Below, one piece after another: positions 16,183 to 24,741 of a stretch of 64,000 nucleotides of DNA (its first letter is position 1; each line of letters starts with the position of its first letter). The translations under genes and the position numbers were made by a program. The stretch comes from Oscillospiraceae bacterium. GTDB taxonomy: Bacteria > Bacillota > Clostridia > Oscillospirales > Oscillospiraceae. The stretch lies in the NCBI GenBank assembly GCA_017435525.1, contig JAFSEW010000066.1:20888-84887 (forward strand). The letters run 5' to 3'. The notes beneath the pieces are model-generated. The model saw only the letters and a program-made list of their open reading frames with translations. It was not told the origin of the DNA and ran no database searches.

Positions 16183-17466
16183 TTAAATGGCAGCCAGGCC
16201 GGCGTTGACCATTTCCTGCAAGCTCTTGAGAATGCCCAGCTTAGCATGGTACCAGGTCAAACCACCCTGGAAGTAAACGGCGTAGGGATCACGGATGGGT
16301 CCGTCTGCGGAAAGCTCAATGGAGGAACCCTGGATAAAGGCACCGGCTGCCATAATTACCTTGTCATTGTAGCCGGGCATATCCCAGGGGAGGGGAGTGG
16401 CAAAACTATCCACAGGGGCTGCGCCCTGAATACCCTTACAGAATGCGATCATGGCTTCTTCGCTACCCAACTCAACAGCCTGAATGATGTCATGGCGGCT
16501 CTCGGTTGCGTTGGGAACACAGCGGAAGCCAAGGGGCTCGTAGAGATTAGCAGCAAAGATAGCACCTTTTTCTGCGCCTGCGACCACGGTGGGGGCCATG
16601 AAGAAACCCTGATACAGGCTGAGCATCAGACCCAGGTTTGCACCCACTTCCTGGCCGAGACCGGGCGCGGAGAGCCGATATGCGCAGCGCTCGACGCAGG
16701 TTTTGGTGCCGCAGATATAGCCGCCGATAGGAGCAAGGCCGCCGCCGGGATTCTTGATCAGAGAACCCACAACCATATCGGCACCTACATCAGATGGCTC
16801 AATGGTTTCTACAAATTCGCCATAGCAGTTATCTACCATAATCAGCACATCGGGCTTAATGTTTTTGCAGAAAGCGATCAGCTCACCGATCTGTGCCACA
16901 GAGAAAGTGGGACGGGTGGCATAACCTTTGGAGCGCTGGATGGTAATGAGCTTGGTCTTTTCGTTAATGGCCTCCCGGATGGCATCGTAATCAAAACTGC
17001 CGTCTTCTTTCAGGTCAGCCTGCCGGTAGGTAACACCGTATTCAGCCAGAGAGCAGGGGCTGGGGCGGATACCAATGACTTCCTGCAGGGTATCGTAGGG
17101 AATACCCACAGGAGAGAGCAGCTCATCGCCGGGCAGAAGATTGGCGCTGAGTGCTACGGTCAGTGCATGGGTTCCGCAGGTAATTTGGGGACGAACCAAA
17201 GCCGCCTCTGTATGAAACACATCGGCATAGACCCGTTCCAGGTTGTCACGGCCGATATCGTCATAACCGTAGCCGGTAGTTGCGGCAAAACAGGCGGCGC
17301 TGACACGGTTCTTCTGCATGGCAGAAAGAACCTTTGCCTGGTTGTATTCTGCGATTTTATCGATTTCGTCAAAGCGGTCTTTCAGACGATCCAGGGCAGC
17401 TTCGCCGTAATGGTAAACAGCAGGAGACACGCCCATTTCCTGATAGAATTCAATTAGTCTTTCCAT
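16183..17466 (-). CDS. Methionine gamma-lyase family protein (aluminium-resistance/YnbB type)
   Basis: Fold-type I PLP enzyme of 427 residues. The family shows QITCGTHALTVAL (about 94-106), the cofactor Asp in IMVDNCYGEFVE (Asp212) and the presumed Schiff-base Lys in SLIKNPGGGLAPIGGYI (Lys238). It belongs to the group annotated as aluminium-resistance or methionine-gamma-lyase family; the actual substrate is unknown, though a sulfur amino-acid lyase is plausible. It starts one base from the end of the AbrB gene, so regulator, enzyme and transporter are co-expressed. Confidence 0.88.
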   Translation of the reverse strand: MERLIEFYQEMGVSPAVYHYGEAALDRLKDRFDEIDKIAEYNQAKVLSAMQKNRVSAACFAATTGYGYDDIGRDNLERVYADVFHTEAALVRPQITCGTHALTVALSANLLPGDELLSPVGIPYDTLQEVIGIRPSPCSLAEYGVTYRQADLKEDGSFDYDAIREAINEKTKLITIQRSKGYATRPTFSVAQIGELIAFCKNIKPDVLIMVDNCYGEFVETIEPSDVGADMVVGSLIKNPGGGLAPIGGYICGTKTCVERCAYRLSAPGLGQEVGANLGLMLSLYQGFFMAPTVVAGAEKGAIFAANLYEPLGFRCVPNATESRHDIIQAVELGSEEAMIAFCKGIQGAAPVDSFATPLPWDMPGYNDKVIMAAGAFIQGSSIELSADGPIRDPYAVYFQGGLTWYHAKLGILKSLQEMVNAGLAAI

Positions 17467-17467
17467 T

Positions 17468-17707
17468 TTATTCCTCTTTCGCTACACTGTTAAATAGTTG
17501 GTTTGCAATGCTGCTTAAAACATCCGGACGAGATACAATCAGGCCGGTGTCTTCTTCGCCCAGGATTAAAAGCGTATCTCCGGGTTTGATATTAAAAAGT
17601 TCACGGGCTTCTTTGGGTATCACGATTTGCCCACGGTCGCCAACTTTTGCGGTTCCGAAAACGCGTTTTCCCTTTGCTTTAGCCAGGATATGCTTACCAG
17701 CCGCCAT
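17468..17707 (-). CDS. AbrB/MazE/SpoVT-type DNA-binding protein
   Basis: A 79-residue swapped-hairpin regulator: FGTAKVGDRGQIVIPKEARELFNIKPGDTLLIL (about 17-49) is the AbrB domain almost in full. First gene of the operon with the PLP enzyme and EamA permease, so an autoregulatory role is likely. Two tandem copies of GTATGAAAA lie in its leader between the -10 and the ribosome-binding site (see findings). No toxin gene is adjacent, which argues against a MazE-type antitoxin. Confidence 0.88.
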   Translation of the reverse strand: MAAGKHILAKAKGKRVFGTAKVGDRGQIVIPKEARELFNIKPGDTLLILGEEDTGLIVSRPDVLSSIANQLFNSVAKEE

Positions 17708-17750
17708 GGCACAGCTCCTTTCCTATTTTTCATACTTTTCATACCTGCAA

Positions 17751-17779
17751 AGTATAGTACATCAGAAAAATGATGTCAA
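17751..17779 (-). promoter_or_regulatory. Promoter of the AbrB operon
   Basis: Minus-strand TTGACA (17774-17779), 17 nt, TATACT (17751-17756); near-consensus. Confidence 0.75.
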
Positions 17780-17785
17780 GTCATT

Positions 17786-17820
17786 GAAGCAAAAAACCTC
17801 TCTTTTCAGAGAGGTTTTTT
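17786..17820 (-). terminator. Terminator of the zinc metallopeptidase gene
   Basis: AAAAAACCTCTC / GAGAGGTTTTTT stem (17791-17802 with 17809-17820), T-run on the minus strand; five bases after the stop at 17825. Confidence 0.85.
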
Positions 17821-17824
17821 GCTG

Positions 17825-18526
17825 TTAGTCCCGGCGGCGTCTTCCAAAAATCAAAATTAGCCGGAGCAGCTGTGCCAATGCCACGGCAGTGGCAGCAACA
17901 TAAGTCATAGCAGCTGCACGCAAGGTTTTTCTGGCGCCTTTTTGTTCTTCTTCTGTCAAAAGTTCTCCGGTTTCTATAGCTGCCAATGCACGGCGGCTGG
18001 CGTTAAACTCTACAGGGAGCGTGACCAACTGAAATACCAGAGACAAACCGAAACAGACAATTCCCAGATAAACAAAGGTGTAGGAGAGATTCTCAAAGAC
18101 TGCAAAGAGCAAACCGATCAGAATCAAGGGCATAGCCAGCTTGGAACCGATATTGGTGATTGGGATGATTGCGGCCCGAAACTTGATGGGTGCATAGCTT
18201 TGGGCGTACTGTACTGCATGACCGGCTTCATGGCAGGCAACGCCGATTGCGGCAGTGGAAGTGTTGCCATAAACCGAGTCAGACAGCCGGATAACATTTG
18301 TACGGGGATCATAATGATCTGTCAGATTTCCGTTGACGCGCTCAATGCGGACGCCGCTTACACCGTTGGAGCGCAGAACCCGTTCAGCTGCCTGGGCTCC
18401 GGTAATACCGCGCCGTGACATTTGAGATGAATACTTTTTAAAAGTGCTGTTTACAGAGCTGCTTGCCCATAGGGAGAACAACACACAAGGCATAACCAGC
18501 ACAATATAAGTCCAATCGAAATACAT
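17825..18526 (-). CDS. Neutral zinc metallopeptidase (YugP family)
   Basis: Membrane-bound metallopeptidase of about 233 residues. The zinc motif HEAGH lies in ACHEAGHAVQYAQSYAP, with membrane helices at the N-terminus (about 5-22) and two near residues 120-170, then a final one. Substrate unknown. I chose the ATG at 18526 (MYFDWTYIV, AAAGGAA seven bases upstream) rather than the frame opening at 18583. It lies 13 bases after the TIGR04255 gene and the two are probably co-transcribed. Confidence 0.9.
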   Translation of the reverse strand: MYFDWTYIVLVMPCVLFSLWASSSVNSTFKKYSSQMSRRGITGAQAAERVLRSNGVSGVRIERVNGNLTDHYDPRTNVIRLSDSVYGNTSTAAIGVACHEAGHAVQYAQSYAPIKFRAAIIPITNIGSKLAMPLILIGLLFAVFENLSYTFVYLGIVCFGLSLVFQLVTLPVEFNASRRALAAIETGELLTEEEQKGARKTLRAAAMTYVAATAVALAQLLRLILIFGRRRRD

Positions 18527-18539
18527 AGCAATTCCTTTC

Positions 18540-19283
18540 TCAGTTAGGCCCCATGGCGTTATGGAGCATATCGGTGATGGCACCCCGGAAGATGCCGTAG
18601 CTTTGGCTGTGGAGTGTTTGCAGAGTGCCTGCTGAAGTGTTAACGGGAATGTTGCCTGCCATGAACAAGTCCTGATCGAAGATGAATTTCACTTCTGGAT
18701 CAATCTTTCCGTTGCGGTTGACTTTGCCGGGGCCCGCATGAATTTTTACACGGCAACCTCCCCGCAGTGCAGTCTCCACATCCACAGAGCAACGGAGCGT
18801 GGCAGACTCAGAAACATCTTCATCAGCCAGTATACCCAGATAGCTGGCTTCCATGAGCTCTCGGAAAGGAACCTCAGAAAGATTCAAACGCTCCCTGGAA
18901 ATGAAATTTACATACCGCAGCCCGACGCGTTCAAAATAGGCAGGTTTATAGATCTGAATGAAGGCAGCAAGGGGTTTATCCAGCATGTTGGCGAAATCTT
19001 CCCAGCAAGTGTATTTTCCGCAGGAAAGAGAAATGAACTTGCTGGTCAGGTTGATTCGCCACATACCGTCAGCGGTTACAAATTGGTAGTTATTGGCGGG
19101 CGGGTTTTTGCCGGGAAGCGCTTCTGGGCGCACAGCGTATTTTGGAAAGATATGGCGAATCGCTTCCTGAAAATCTGCAGGTATATTAGCCTGAATGGAT
19201 AGAATTTCCGGAAAACGAAGCTGACAGATTACCTCGGCAAGCGGGTTTGTATCATAGATGCACCGTGGTTCATGTGAGATCAT
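18540..19283 (-). CDS. TIGR04255 family protein
   Basis: A 247-residue protein with the family pattern: N-terminal YDTNPLAEVICQLRFP, then ADFQEAIRHIFPKY, WRINLTSKFISLSCGKYTCWEDF and YFERVGLRYVNFI. The biochemical role of TIGR04255 proteins is unknown; many are sporadic accessory genes. No membrane segment or signal peptide. The start is ATG at 19283, with a GGGG-containing leader. Confidence 0.85.
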   Translation of the reverse strand: MISHEPRCIYDTNPLAEVICQLRFPEILSIQANIPADFQEAIRHIFPKYAVRPEALPGKNPPANNYQFVTADGMWRINLTSKFISLSCGKYTCWEDFANMLDKPLAAFIQIYKPAYFERVGLRYVNFISRERLNLSEVPFRELMEASYLGILADEDVSESATLRCSVDVETALRGGCRVKIHAGPGKVNRNGKIDPEVKFIFDQDLFMAGNIPVNTSAGTLQTLHSQSYGIFRGAITDMLHNAMGPN

Positions 19284-19369
19284 AGTCTAACCCCTTTTCA
19301 CATTTCTTTTTTGCATTATAACCTTTCTCAAAGTGCTTGGCAAGGGTTCCGGGGCGAATGGGAGAAAAC

Positions 19370-19398
19370 TTTACAAATTCGACAAAAAGTGCTATAGT
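19370..19398 (+). promoter_or_regulatory. Promoter of the PAP2 gene
   Basis: TTTACA (19370-19375), 17 nt, TATAGT (19393-19398); AAGGAGG and the ATG follow at 19411-19423. Confidence 0.65.
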
Positions 19399-19422
19399 GA
19401 AAAACAATAAGGAGGTAGGACA

Positions 19423-20334
19423 ATGGAATTTTTATATTTGCTTGAAAAAATCCGTGTGCCGGTTTTGAATGAGTTTTTGTTGGCGATTACAGCGCTTGGT
19501 GAAGAAACTGCATTCTTAACCATAGGACTTATTGTATTTTGGTGTGTCGGTAAGCGGCAGGGCTATTATTTAATGACAGTTGGCCTTGCGGGTACGGTTG
19601 CCAGTCAGCTAATGAAGATTGTTTGCAGAGTTCCCAGACCGTGGGTGCGGGACAGTAATTTTACAATTCTGGAAGCCGCCCGTGAAGCGGCAGGGGGTTA
19701 CAGCTTCCCCAGTGGACACACCCAGACGGCTGTGGGTACATTTGGCTCCGTTGCGGTTTTCACACGGAAAAAATGGATTGCAGTCATATGTGTGGTGTTG
19801 GCAATACTGGTGGGTTTTTCCAGAATGTATATTGGTGTGCATACTCCGGCAGATGTACTGGTGGGCGCACTGCTGTCTGCAGTGCTGATTGCCGCATTTT
19901 ATCCGCTGATGCTTGGTAAAAAAGACAGAACCTATTTTGGCTTGGCGATCCTTGCGGTGTTAAGCATCGCGTATTTGCTCTACATGGAGCTTACAGCATT
20001 CCCTGTGGATGTTGATCCGCACAATTATGCGTCTGCAATGAAAAACGCCTATACCCTTATTGGGTGCAGCGCGGCATTGCTGATTGTTTATCCGGTGGAA
20101 AAGCGATATATTAAGTATTCGGAAAAAGCAGTTTGGTGGGCGCAGCTTTTGAAGATTGCGCTGGGATTATTGGCTGTACTGGCGGTAAAGGAGGGGCTGC
20201 GGAGTCCTCTGGAATTACTCTTTGCCGGGCATCTGGCAGCAAGAGCTGTACGCTATTTTTTGATTGTGATCACCGCCGGCCTGGTTTGGCCACTGACTTT
20301 CCGGTTCTTTGCTAACATGGGAAACAAGAAATAA
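19423..20334 (+). CDS. PAP2-family membrane phosphatase
   Basis: A 303-residue polytopic protein with the three phosphatase signatures in the membrane domain: KIVCRVPRPW (K-x6-RP type), GYSFPSGHTQT (PSGH) and SRMYIGVHTPADVL (SR-x5-H-x3-D). It probably dephosphorylates lipid phosphates such as undecaprenyl pyrophosphate or phosphatidate, outside face. A C-terminal region with about four extra hydrophobic helices (after residue 165) is longer than in minimal family members. dut follows 13 bases later. Confidence 0.9.
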   Translation: MEFLYLLEKIRVPVLNEFLLAITALGEETAFLTIGLIVFWCVGKRQGYYLMTVGLAGTVASQLMKIVCRVPRPWVRDSNFTILEAAREAAGGYSFPSGHTQTAVGTFGSVAVFTRKKWIAVICVVLAILVGFSRMYIGVHTPADVLVGALLSAVLIAAFYPLMLGKKDRTYFGLAILAVLSIAYLLYMELTAFPVDVDPHNYASAMKNAYTLIGCSAALLIVYPVEKRYIKYSEKAVWWAQLLKIALGLLAVLAVKEGLRSPLELLFAGHLAARAVRYFLIVITAGLVWPLTFRFFANMGNKK

Positions 20335-20347
20335 TGGGAGAAAAAGT

Positions 20348-20785
20348 ATGGAGAAAATTGCTGTTAAGAAACTTAGAGAGAACGCCGTGATCCCCACATA
20401 CGGTTCTGCAGAAGCAGCCGGCGCGGATCTCTACGCCTGCTTGGAAGAAACTATCGTTGTAGCACCCGGAGAAACTGTTTTTGTGCCTACAGGTCTTGCT
20501 ATGGAAGTGCCCAAAGGCTGTGCCGGTCTGGTGTTTGCCCGCAGCAGTCTGGGTGCCAAGCGCGGGCTGGCACCAGCCAACAAAGTTGGTGTGATTGATT
20601 CTGACTATCGCGGCGAATTCTTTGTGGCGCTGCACAACCACGGGAAACAGCCACAGGAAATCAGCCATGGAGAACGGATTGCGCAGCTTCTGATCGTCCC
20701 GGTGTTTACCCCCGGATTCACAGAGGTGACGGAGCTTTCCGATACACAGCGGGGAAGCGGTGGATTTGGCTCTACCGGTAAGTAA
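20348..20785 (+). CDS. dut: Deoxyuridine 5'-triphosphate nucleotidohydrolase
   Basis: Trimeric dUTPase (145 residues) that keeps uracil out of DNA and supplies dUMP. All five motifs are seen: AGADLYA, ARSSLGAKRG, NKVGVIDSDYRGEF (catalytic Asp), HGERIAQLLI and RGSGGFGSTG at the flexible C-terminus. The ATG at 20348 (GGGAGAAAAAG upstream) is preferred over the longer frame from 20309 overlapping the PAP2 gene. Confidence 0.96.
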   Translation: MEKIAVKKLRENAVIPTYGSAEAAGADLYACLEETIVVAPGETVFVPTGLAMEVPKGCAGLVFARSSLGAKRGLAPANKVGVIDSDYRGEFFVALHNHGKQPQEISHGERIAQLLIVPVFTPGFTEVTELSDTQRGSGGFGSTGK

Positions 20786-20885
20786 GGAAAAACAAATATT
20801 TGGCAGTTTTTACACTATACATTTGCTGAAATATGCCATATAATGATATCATGCAAATTTGTGCATGAAAGTTAGGGAGGTTACT

Positions 20886-22688
20886 ATGGAAATTGTAAGT
20901 GCAATTGTTCAGATGCTGGGCGGCCTTGCCATGTTCCTGTACGGTATTGAGGTCATGGGCGACGGCTTGAAAAACAGCTCCGGCGCTGCTTTGAAGCGCG
21001 TGCTGGAAAAGGTTACCGGCAATGTAGTCATGGGCGTGCTGACCGGTGCTATGGTCACTGCAGTTATTCAGAGTTCTACAGCAACAATTGTTCTGGCTGT
21101 TGCTTTGATCGGTGCAGGTGTGCTGACGCTGAAGCAGGCTGTATCCATTGTGCTGGGTGCCAATATCGGCACGACCATCACTGCCTGGATTACAACACTG
21201 GCTTTCATCGAGTCCGGTGACAACTGGCTGCTGTGGCTGTTTGATACAGATACCCTGGCACCCATCGCGCTGTTTATTGGTATTGTTTTGATCATGTTTA
21301 TCAAAACTGCCAAGACGAAGACCATTGGTGATATCTGCATCGGCTTCGGTATTCTGTTTGTGGGCTTGATGAATATGACCGGCGCTGTGAAGGGCTTTGC
21401 AAGCAATCCTGTATTTATGGAAATGCTGGCGAAGTTCTCTGATTCTCCCATTTTGGGCATTTTTGCCGGCTTGGTGCTGACTGTGATCGTGCAGAGCTCC
21501 TCTGCCACAGTTGCAATGCTGCAGTCTCTGTCTGCTACCGGTGCGATGGATTTCTCCGGCGTATATCCCATTATTATGGGTATCAACATCGGTACTTGCA
21601 TTGTCACGGCGTTCTATTGCTTCATCGGCAATTCTCCTAAGGACTCCAAGCGCACCGGCGTTGTGCATGTAGTGTTTAATACCATTGGTACGGTTATCTT
21701 TATGATCGTGATGAGCGTTATGCAGCATTATGCGGTGTTTGGCGCGGCGTTCTGGACGCAGACTGTAAACAGTACTGTGATTGCAACCTTCCAGTCTCTG
21801 TTTAATATTATTACAGCAATTATACTGTTGCCGTTCACCAATCTGCTGGTCAAGCTTTCTGTACTGGCGGTTAAGGACGAGCCTGAGAAGCCTCACGCAC
21901 ATCCCGAGCTGCTTACCCTTACTGAGAATCTTTACATTTCTCCTGCGGTTGCACTCTACGAGGCAACCAAGGCTGTTGGTGCCATGGGCGCTCTGGCTAA
22001 GAAAAACTTTTCTCTGGGCTTCCGGCAGTTGATTAGTTACAACGAGCAAGAAGCAGCGCAGGTTGATGCCGATGAAGAGTATCTGGATCAGTTTGCGGAT
22101 CTGGCTGACCGTTTCCTGATTGGCTTGTCCAAGAATATTGAAAGCGAAGCCGATGACCGCCAGTTGGATATGCTGATGCAGTCTGTGCCGAACTTTGAGA
22201 GAATCGGCGACTACGCTACAAACTTTGTGGAGATGGCACAGAAGCTCCGGGATTCCAGTATGGAATTCTCTGAAAAGGCCAAGCAGGAGCTGACGCTGAT
22301 CGGTGATGCACTGAATGAAATTCTGACTATCACCGCGGATGCATTCAGTAACGACAATAACGCTGCTGCCAAGGCTGTGGAGCCTCTGGAAGAGGTTATT
22401 GACGATATGGTTATGCTGCTGCAGGATCGTCATACAAAGCGCCTGAAGAAGGGCGAGTGCACCGTGGAAACTGGCCTGATCTTTATGGAATGCCTCACCT
22501 ATTTGGAAAGAGCTTCCGACCAGTGTTCTTCTATCGCAGTTAAGATGCTGGCCAGAGATGATGCTGAGATTTTGGTAGATCACCATGAATATCTGCGCAA
22601 TATCCACGCAGGCAACGATGCTACTTATACCGCGGAAAAGAATCGCCGCCGTGAGCAGTATATCAAGCCGCTTCAGAATATTCAGTAA
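20886..22688 (+). CDS. Na/Pi cotransporter family protein with PhoU-like domain
   Basis: A 600-residue membrane transporter. Two inverted PF02690 repeats each carry the QSSTAT/QSSSATV motif (AVIQSSTATIVLAVALIGAG and VIVQSSSATVAMLQSLSATGA), and a cytosolic C-terminal PhoU-like helical domain starts near residue 340. It probably couples phosphate movement to sodium. The ATG at 20886 has GGGAGG six bases upstream; the start at 20859 is not supported. A perfect terminator follows, so it is monocistronic. Confidence 0.93.
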   Translation: MEIVSAIVQMLGGLAMFLYGIEVMGDGLKNSSGAALKRVLEKVTGNVVMGVLTGAMVTAVIQSSTATIVLAVALIGAGVLTLKQAVSIVLGANIGTTITAWITTLAFIESGDNWLLWLFDTDTLAPIALFIGIVLIMFIKTAKTKTIGDICIGFGILFVGLMNMTGAVKGFASNPVFMEMLAKFSDSPILGIFAGLVLTVIVQSSSATVAMLQSLSATGAMDFSGVYPIIMGINIGTCIVTAFYCFIGNSPKDSKRTGVVHVVFNTIGTVIFMIVMSVMQHYAVFGAAFWTQTVNSTVIATFQSLFNIITAIILLPFTNLLVKLSVLAVKDEPEKPHAHPELLTLTENLYISPAVALYEATKAVGAMGALAKKNFSLGFRQLISYNEQEAAQVDADEEYLDQFADLADRFLIGLSKNIESEADDRQLDMLMQSVPNFERIGDYATNFVEMAQKLRDSSMEFSEKAKQELTLIGDALNEILTITADAFSNDNNAAAKAVEPLEEVIDDMVMLLQDRHTKRLKKGECTVETGLIFMECLTYLERASDQCSSIAVKMLARDDAEILVDHHEYLRNIHAGNDATYTAEKNRRREQYIKPLQNIQ

Positions 22689-22694
22689 CATTTC

Positions 22695-22730
22695 AAAGAG
22701 AGGCTGCCTGCGTGCAGCCTCTCTTTTTTA
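22695..22730 (+). terminator. Terminator of the Na/Pi cotransporter gene
   Basis: Thirteen-bp stem AAAGAGAGGCTGC / GCAGCCTCTCTTT (22695-22707 with 22714-22726) and a T-run. Confidence 0.92.
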
Positions 22731-22750
22731 TAAAAAAATATATTGCAATA

Positions 22751-22779
22751 TTGAAATTATAGATACCAGCCAGTATAAT
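22751..22779 (+). promoter_or_regulatory. Promoter of the aminotransferase/LUD operon
   Basis: TTGAAA (22751-22756), 17 nt, TATAAT (22774-22779), just before AAGGAGG. Confidence 0.7.
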
Positions 22780-22801
22780 ACTGGAAAAGGAGGTAATGAC
22801 T

Positions 22802-24079
22802 ATGATACCCTATGCTGAAATGACAACCGAAATGCTTCAGGCGGAATATGCTGCAGCAAAAGAAAAGTTTGAGGCCTGCAAAAGCAAAAGCCTTAAGCTG
22901 AATATGGCCCGTGGTAAGCCTTCCAAAGTGCAGCTTGATATTGCCGCGGAGTTACTTACTGTGATTCAGAAACCGGAAGACTGCTTTGACGGTGAGATCG
23001 ATGCCAGAAATTATGGTGAACTGGCTGGCCTGCCCTGTGCAAGAGCTTACTGGGCTGATGTTCTTGGATGTAAGCCCCAGCAGACAGTTGTTGGCGGCAG
23101 TGCTAGCCTCAATTTGATGTTTGATGTGATTGCGCGGGCCTACTCTCACGGCCTTCTCCACAGTCCCAGACCCTGGTGCAAAGAGGAAACCGTAAAATTC
23201 CTGTGCCCCAGCCCTGGCTATGATCGCCATTTCCGAATCACGGAATTCTTTGGCGCAGAACTGATTACCGTACCTATGACGGAAGAAGGTCCTGATATGG
23301 ATCTGGTGGAGAAGCTGGTGGAAGACAGCAGCGTGAAGGGTATTTGGTGCGTGCCCAAGTACTCCAATCCTGATGGCATCATCTACAGCGATAAGACAAT
23401 TCGTCGCCTTGCCGGGCTGAAAGCGGCTGCACCTGACTTCCTGCTGATGTGGGACAATGCCTATTGCGTCCACGAATTTGATGGAGAATTTATTCCTTTT
23501 GCAGATATTATCTCTGTGTGTGAGGAAGCAGGAAATCCGGATATGGTATTTGAATTTGCTTCCACTTCTAAAATCACGGTTGCCGGAGGCGGTATCAGTG
23601 TTATGGCGGCTTCCGAGGCGAATATTCAGTATATGCTGAAGCTGCTGGGAAATCAGACTATTTCTTATGATAAGCTCAATCAGCTGCGTCATGTGCGTTT
23701 CCTGAAAGATAAGGCACACACCCTGGAGATTATGAAGCGCCATGCGGAAATCATGTCTCCTAAATTTGCGGCGGTTACAGATTGGCTGGATCGTGAGATC
23801 GCGCCGCTGCAGATTGCCAGCTGGAATGATCCTAAGGGTGGCTACTTTGTTAGCCTGAATGCCATGCCCGGTACGGCCAAGCGGACACTGGCACTGTGCA
23901 AAGAAGCCGGTGTGACTATGACAGACGCCGGTGCGACATTCCCGTACAGTAAGGATCCTCAGGACTCCAATATCCGTATCGCTCCCAGCCTGCCGCCTGT
24001 AGCGGAGCTGGAACAGGCAATGGATGTGTTCTGCACTTGCCTGAAAGTTGCCGCGCTGGAAAAAATGCTGAACATCTGA
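22802..24079 (+). CDS. PLP-dependent aminotransferase (PF12897-type)
   Basis: Class I/II-like aminotransferase of 425 residues. Typical segments are LNMARGKPSKVQLDIA near the N-terminus, CPSPGYDRHFRITEFFG, WCVPKYSNPDGIIYS (cofactor Asn), MWDNAYCVHEF (Asp) and FASTSKITVAGGGIS with the PLP-binding Lys257. The family is often annotated aspartate aminotransferase, but the substrate is not settled by sequence. ATG 22802 is spaced eight bases from AAGGAGG, whereas the ATG at 22796 is too close. The LUD gene follows directly. Confidence 0.88.
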   Translation: MIPYAEMTTEMLQAEYAAAKEKFEACKSKSLKLNMARGKPSKVQLDIAAELLTVIQKPEDCFDGEIDARNYGELAGLPCARAYWADVLGCKPQQTVVGGSASLNLMFDVIARAYSHGLLHSPRPWCKEETVKFLCPSPGYDRHFRITEFFGAELITVPMTEEGPDMDLVEKLVEDSSVKGIWCVPKYSNPDGIIYSDKTIRRLAGLKAAAPDFLLMWDNAYCVHEFDGEFIPFADIISVCEEAGNPDMVFEFASTSKITVAGGGISVMAASEANIQYMLKLLGNQTISYDKLNQLRHVRFLKDKAHTLEIMKRHAEIMSPKFAAVTDWLDREIAPLQIASWNDPKGGYFVSLNAMPGTAKRTLALCKEAGVTMTDAGATFPYSKDPQDSNIRIAPSLPPVAELEQAMDVFCTCLKVAALEKMLNI

Positions 24080-24094
24080 ATGGGGGAGAGAACT

Positions 24095-24694
24095 ATGGCA
24101 ACACCAAAGGAAATGTTCCATGCCAAGCGTGCTGAAGTGTTGATCAAGAATTTGACCGCCCGACATTTTGGCGCTTGCTACTGCGCGACCAAGGAAGAGG
24201 CGCTGCAAAAGGCGCTGAGCCTGATTCCTGAGGGAAGTAAAGTTGGTTGGGGCGGTGCTATGTCTGCGCAGGAAATCGGTCTTCTGGATGCGCTGGAAGC
24301 CGGGAACTGGAATGCTGTCGGCAGAAATACCGATGGCGGCGTGGATGTTTTTATTACCGGTGCCAATGGATTGAGCCTTGATGGACAGATGGTAAATATT
24401 GACGGACTTGGTAACCGCGTCAGTGCGATCATCTATGGACCCAAGACCGTAGTGGTGATTGCGGGCATGAATAAGGTGATGGACACCTTGGAAGCTGCAG
24501 TGCAGCGAGCCAGAACAGTGGCAGCGCCGATCAATGTGCAGCGCCTTCAGAAAGAGACACCCTGTGCAAAGACTGGCGTGTGCTACGACTGCAAGCATGA
24601 GGATTGTATTTGCAATCACATCGTCATAACCCGCCACAGCCGTCCTGTAGGAAGAATACAGTTTGTTCTGGTGGGCGAAGACCTTGGCTTCTGA
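24095..24694 (+). CDS. LUD-domain (lactate utilisation-like) protein
   Basis: A 199-residue LUD (DUF162) protein, the family of LutB/LutC and YkgG. The motif SKVGWGGAMSAQEIGLLDALEAG and the later YGPKTVVVIAGMNKV are characteristic. Unusually, a short Cys-rich tail (CAKTGVCYDCKHEDCICNH, about 160-180) could bind a metal or cluster. No lctB/lctA partner genes are present. GGGGGAGAG precedes the ATG at 24095, 15 bases after the aminotransferase stop. Confidence 0.85.
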   Translation: MATPKEMFHAKRAEVLIKNLTARHFGACYCATKEEALQKALSLIPEGSKVGWGGAMSAQEIGLLDALEAGNWNAVGRNTDGGVDVFITGANGLSLDGQMVNIDGLGNRVSAIIYGPKTVVVIAGMNKVMDTLEAAVQRARTVAAPINVQRLQKETPCAKTGVCYDCKHEDCICNHIVITRHSRPVGRIQFVLVGEDLGF

Positions 24695-24701
24695 ATGAAT
24701 C

Positions 24702-24741
24702 AAAAAATAAAGGCCGTGCAAATGCACAGCCTTTATTTTTT
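24702..24741. terminator. Bidirectional terminator between the LUD gene and aroQ
   Basis: AAAAAATAAAGGC pairs with GCCTTTATTTTTT (24702-24714, 24729-24741) with an inner GTGC/GCAC stem. A- and T-runs give U-tracts on both strands. It overlaps the aroQ 3' end. Confidence 0.88.

Noticed and set aside
17468-17707. AbrB-like gene as an antitoxin
   Set aside because: No toxin-sized partner gene adjoins; the operon holds an enzyme and a transporter.
20772-22691. 639-codon open frame antisense to the Na/Pi cotransporter
   Set aside because: The sense strand encodes a full known family with clear motifs, promoter and terminator; the antisense product is a Cys/His/Gln-rich shadow.
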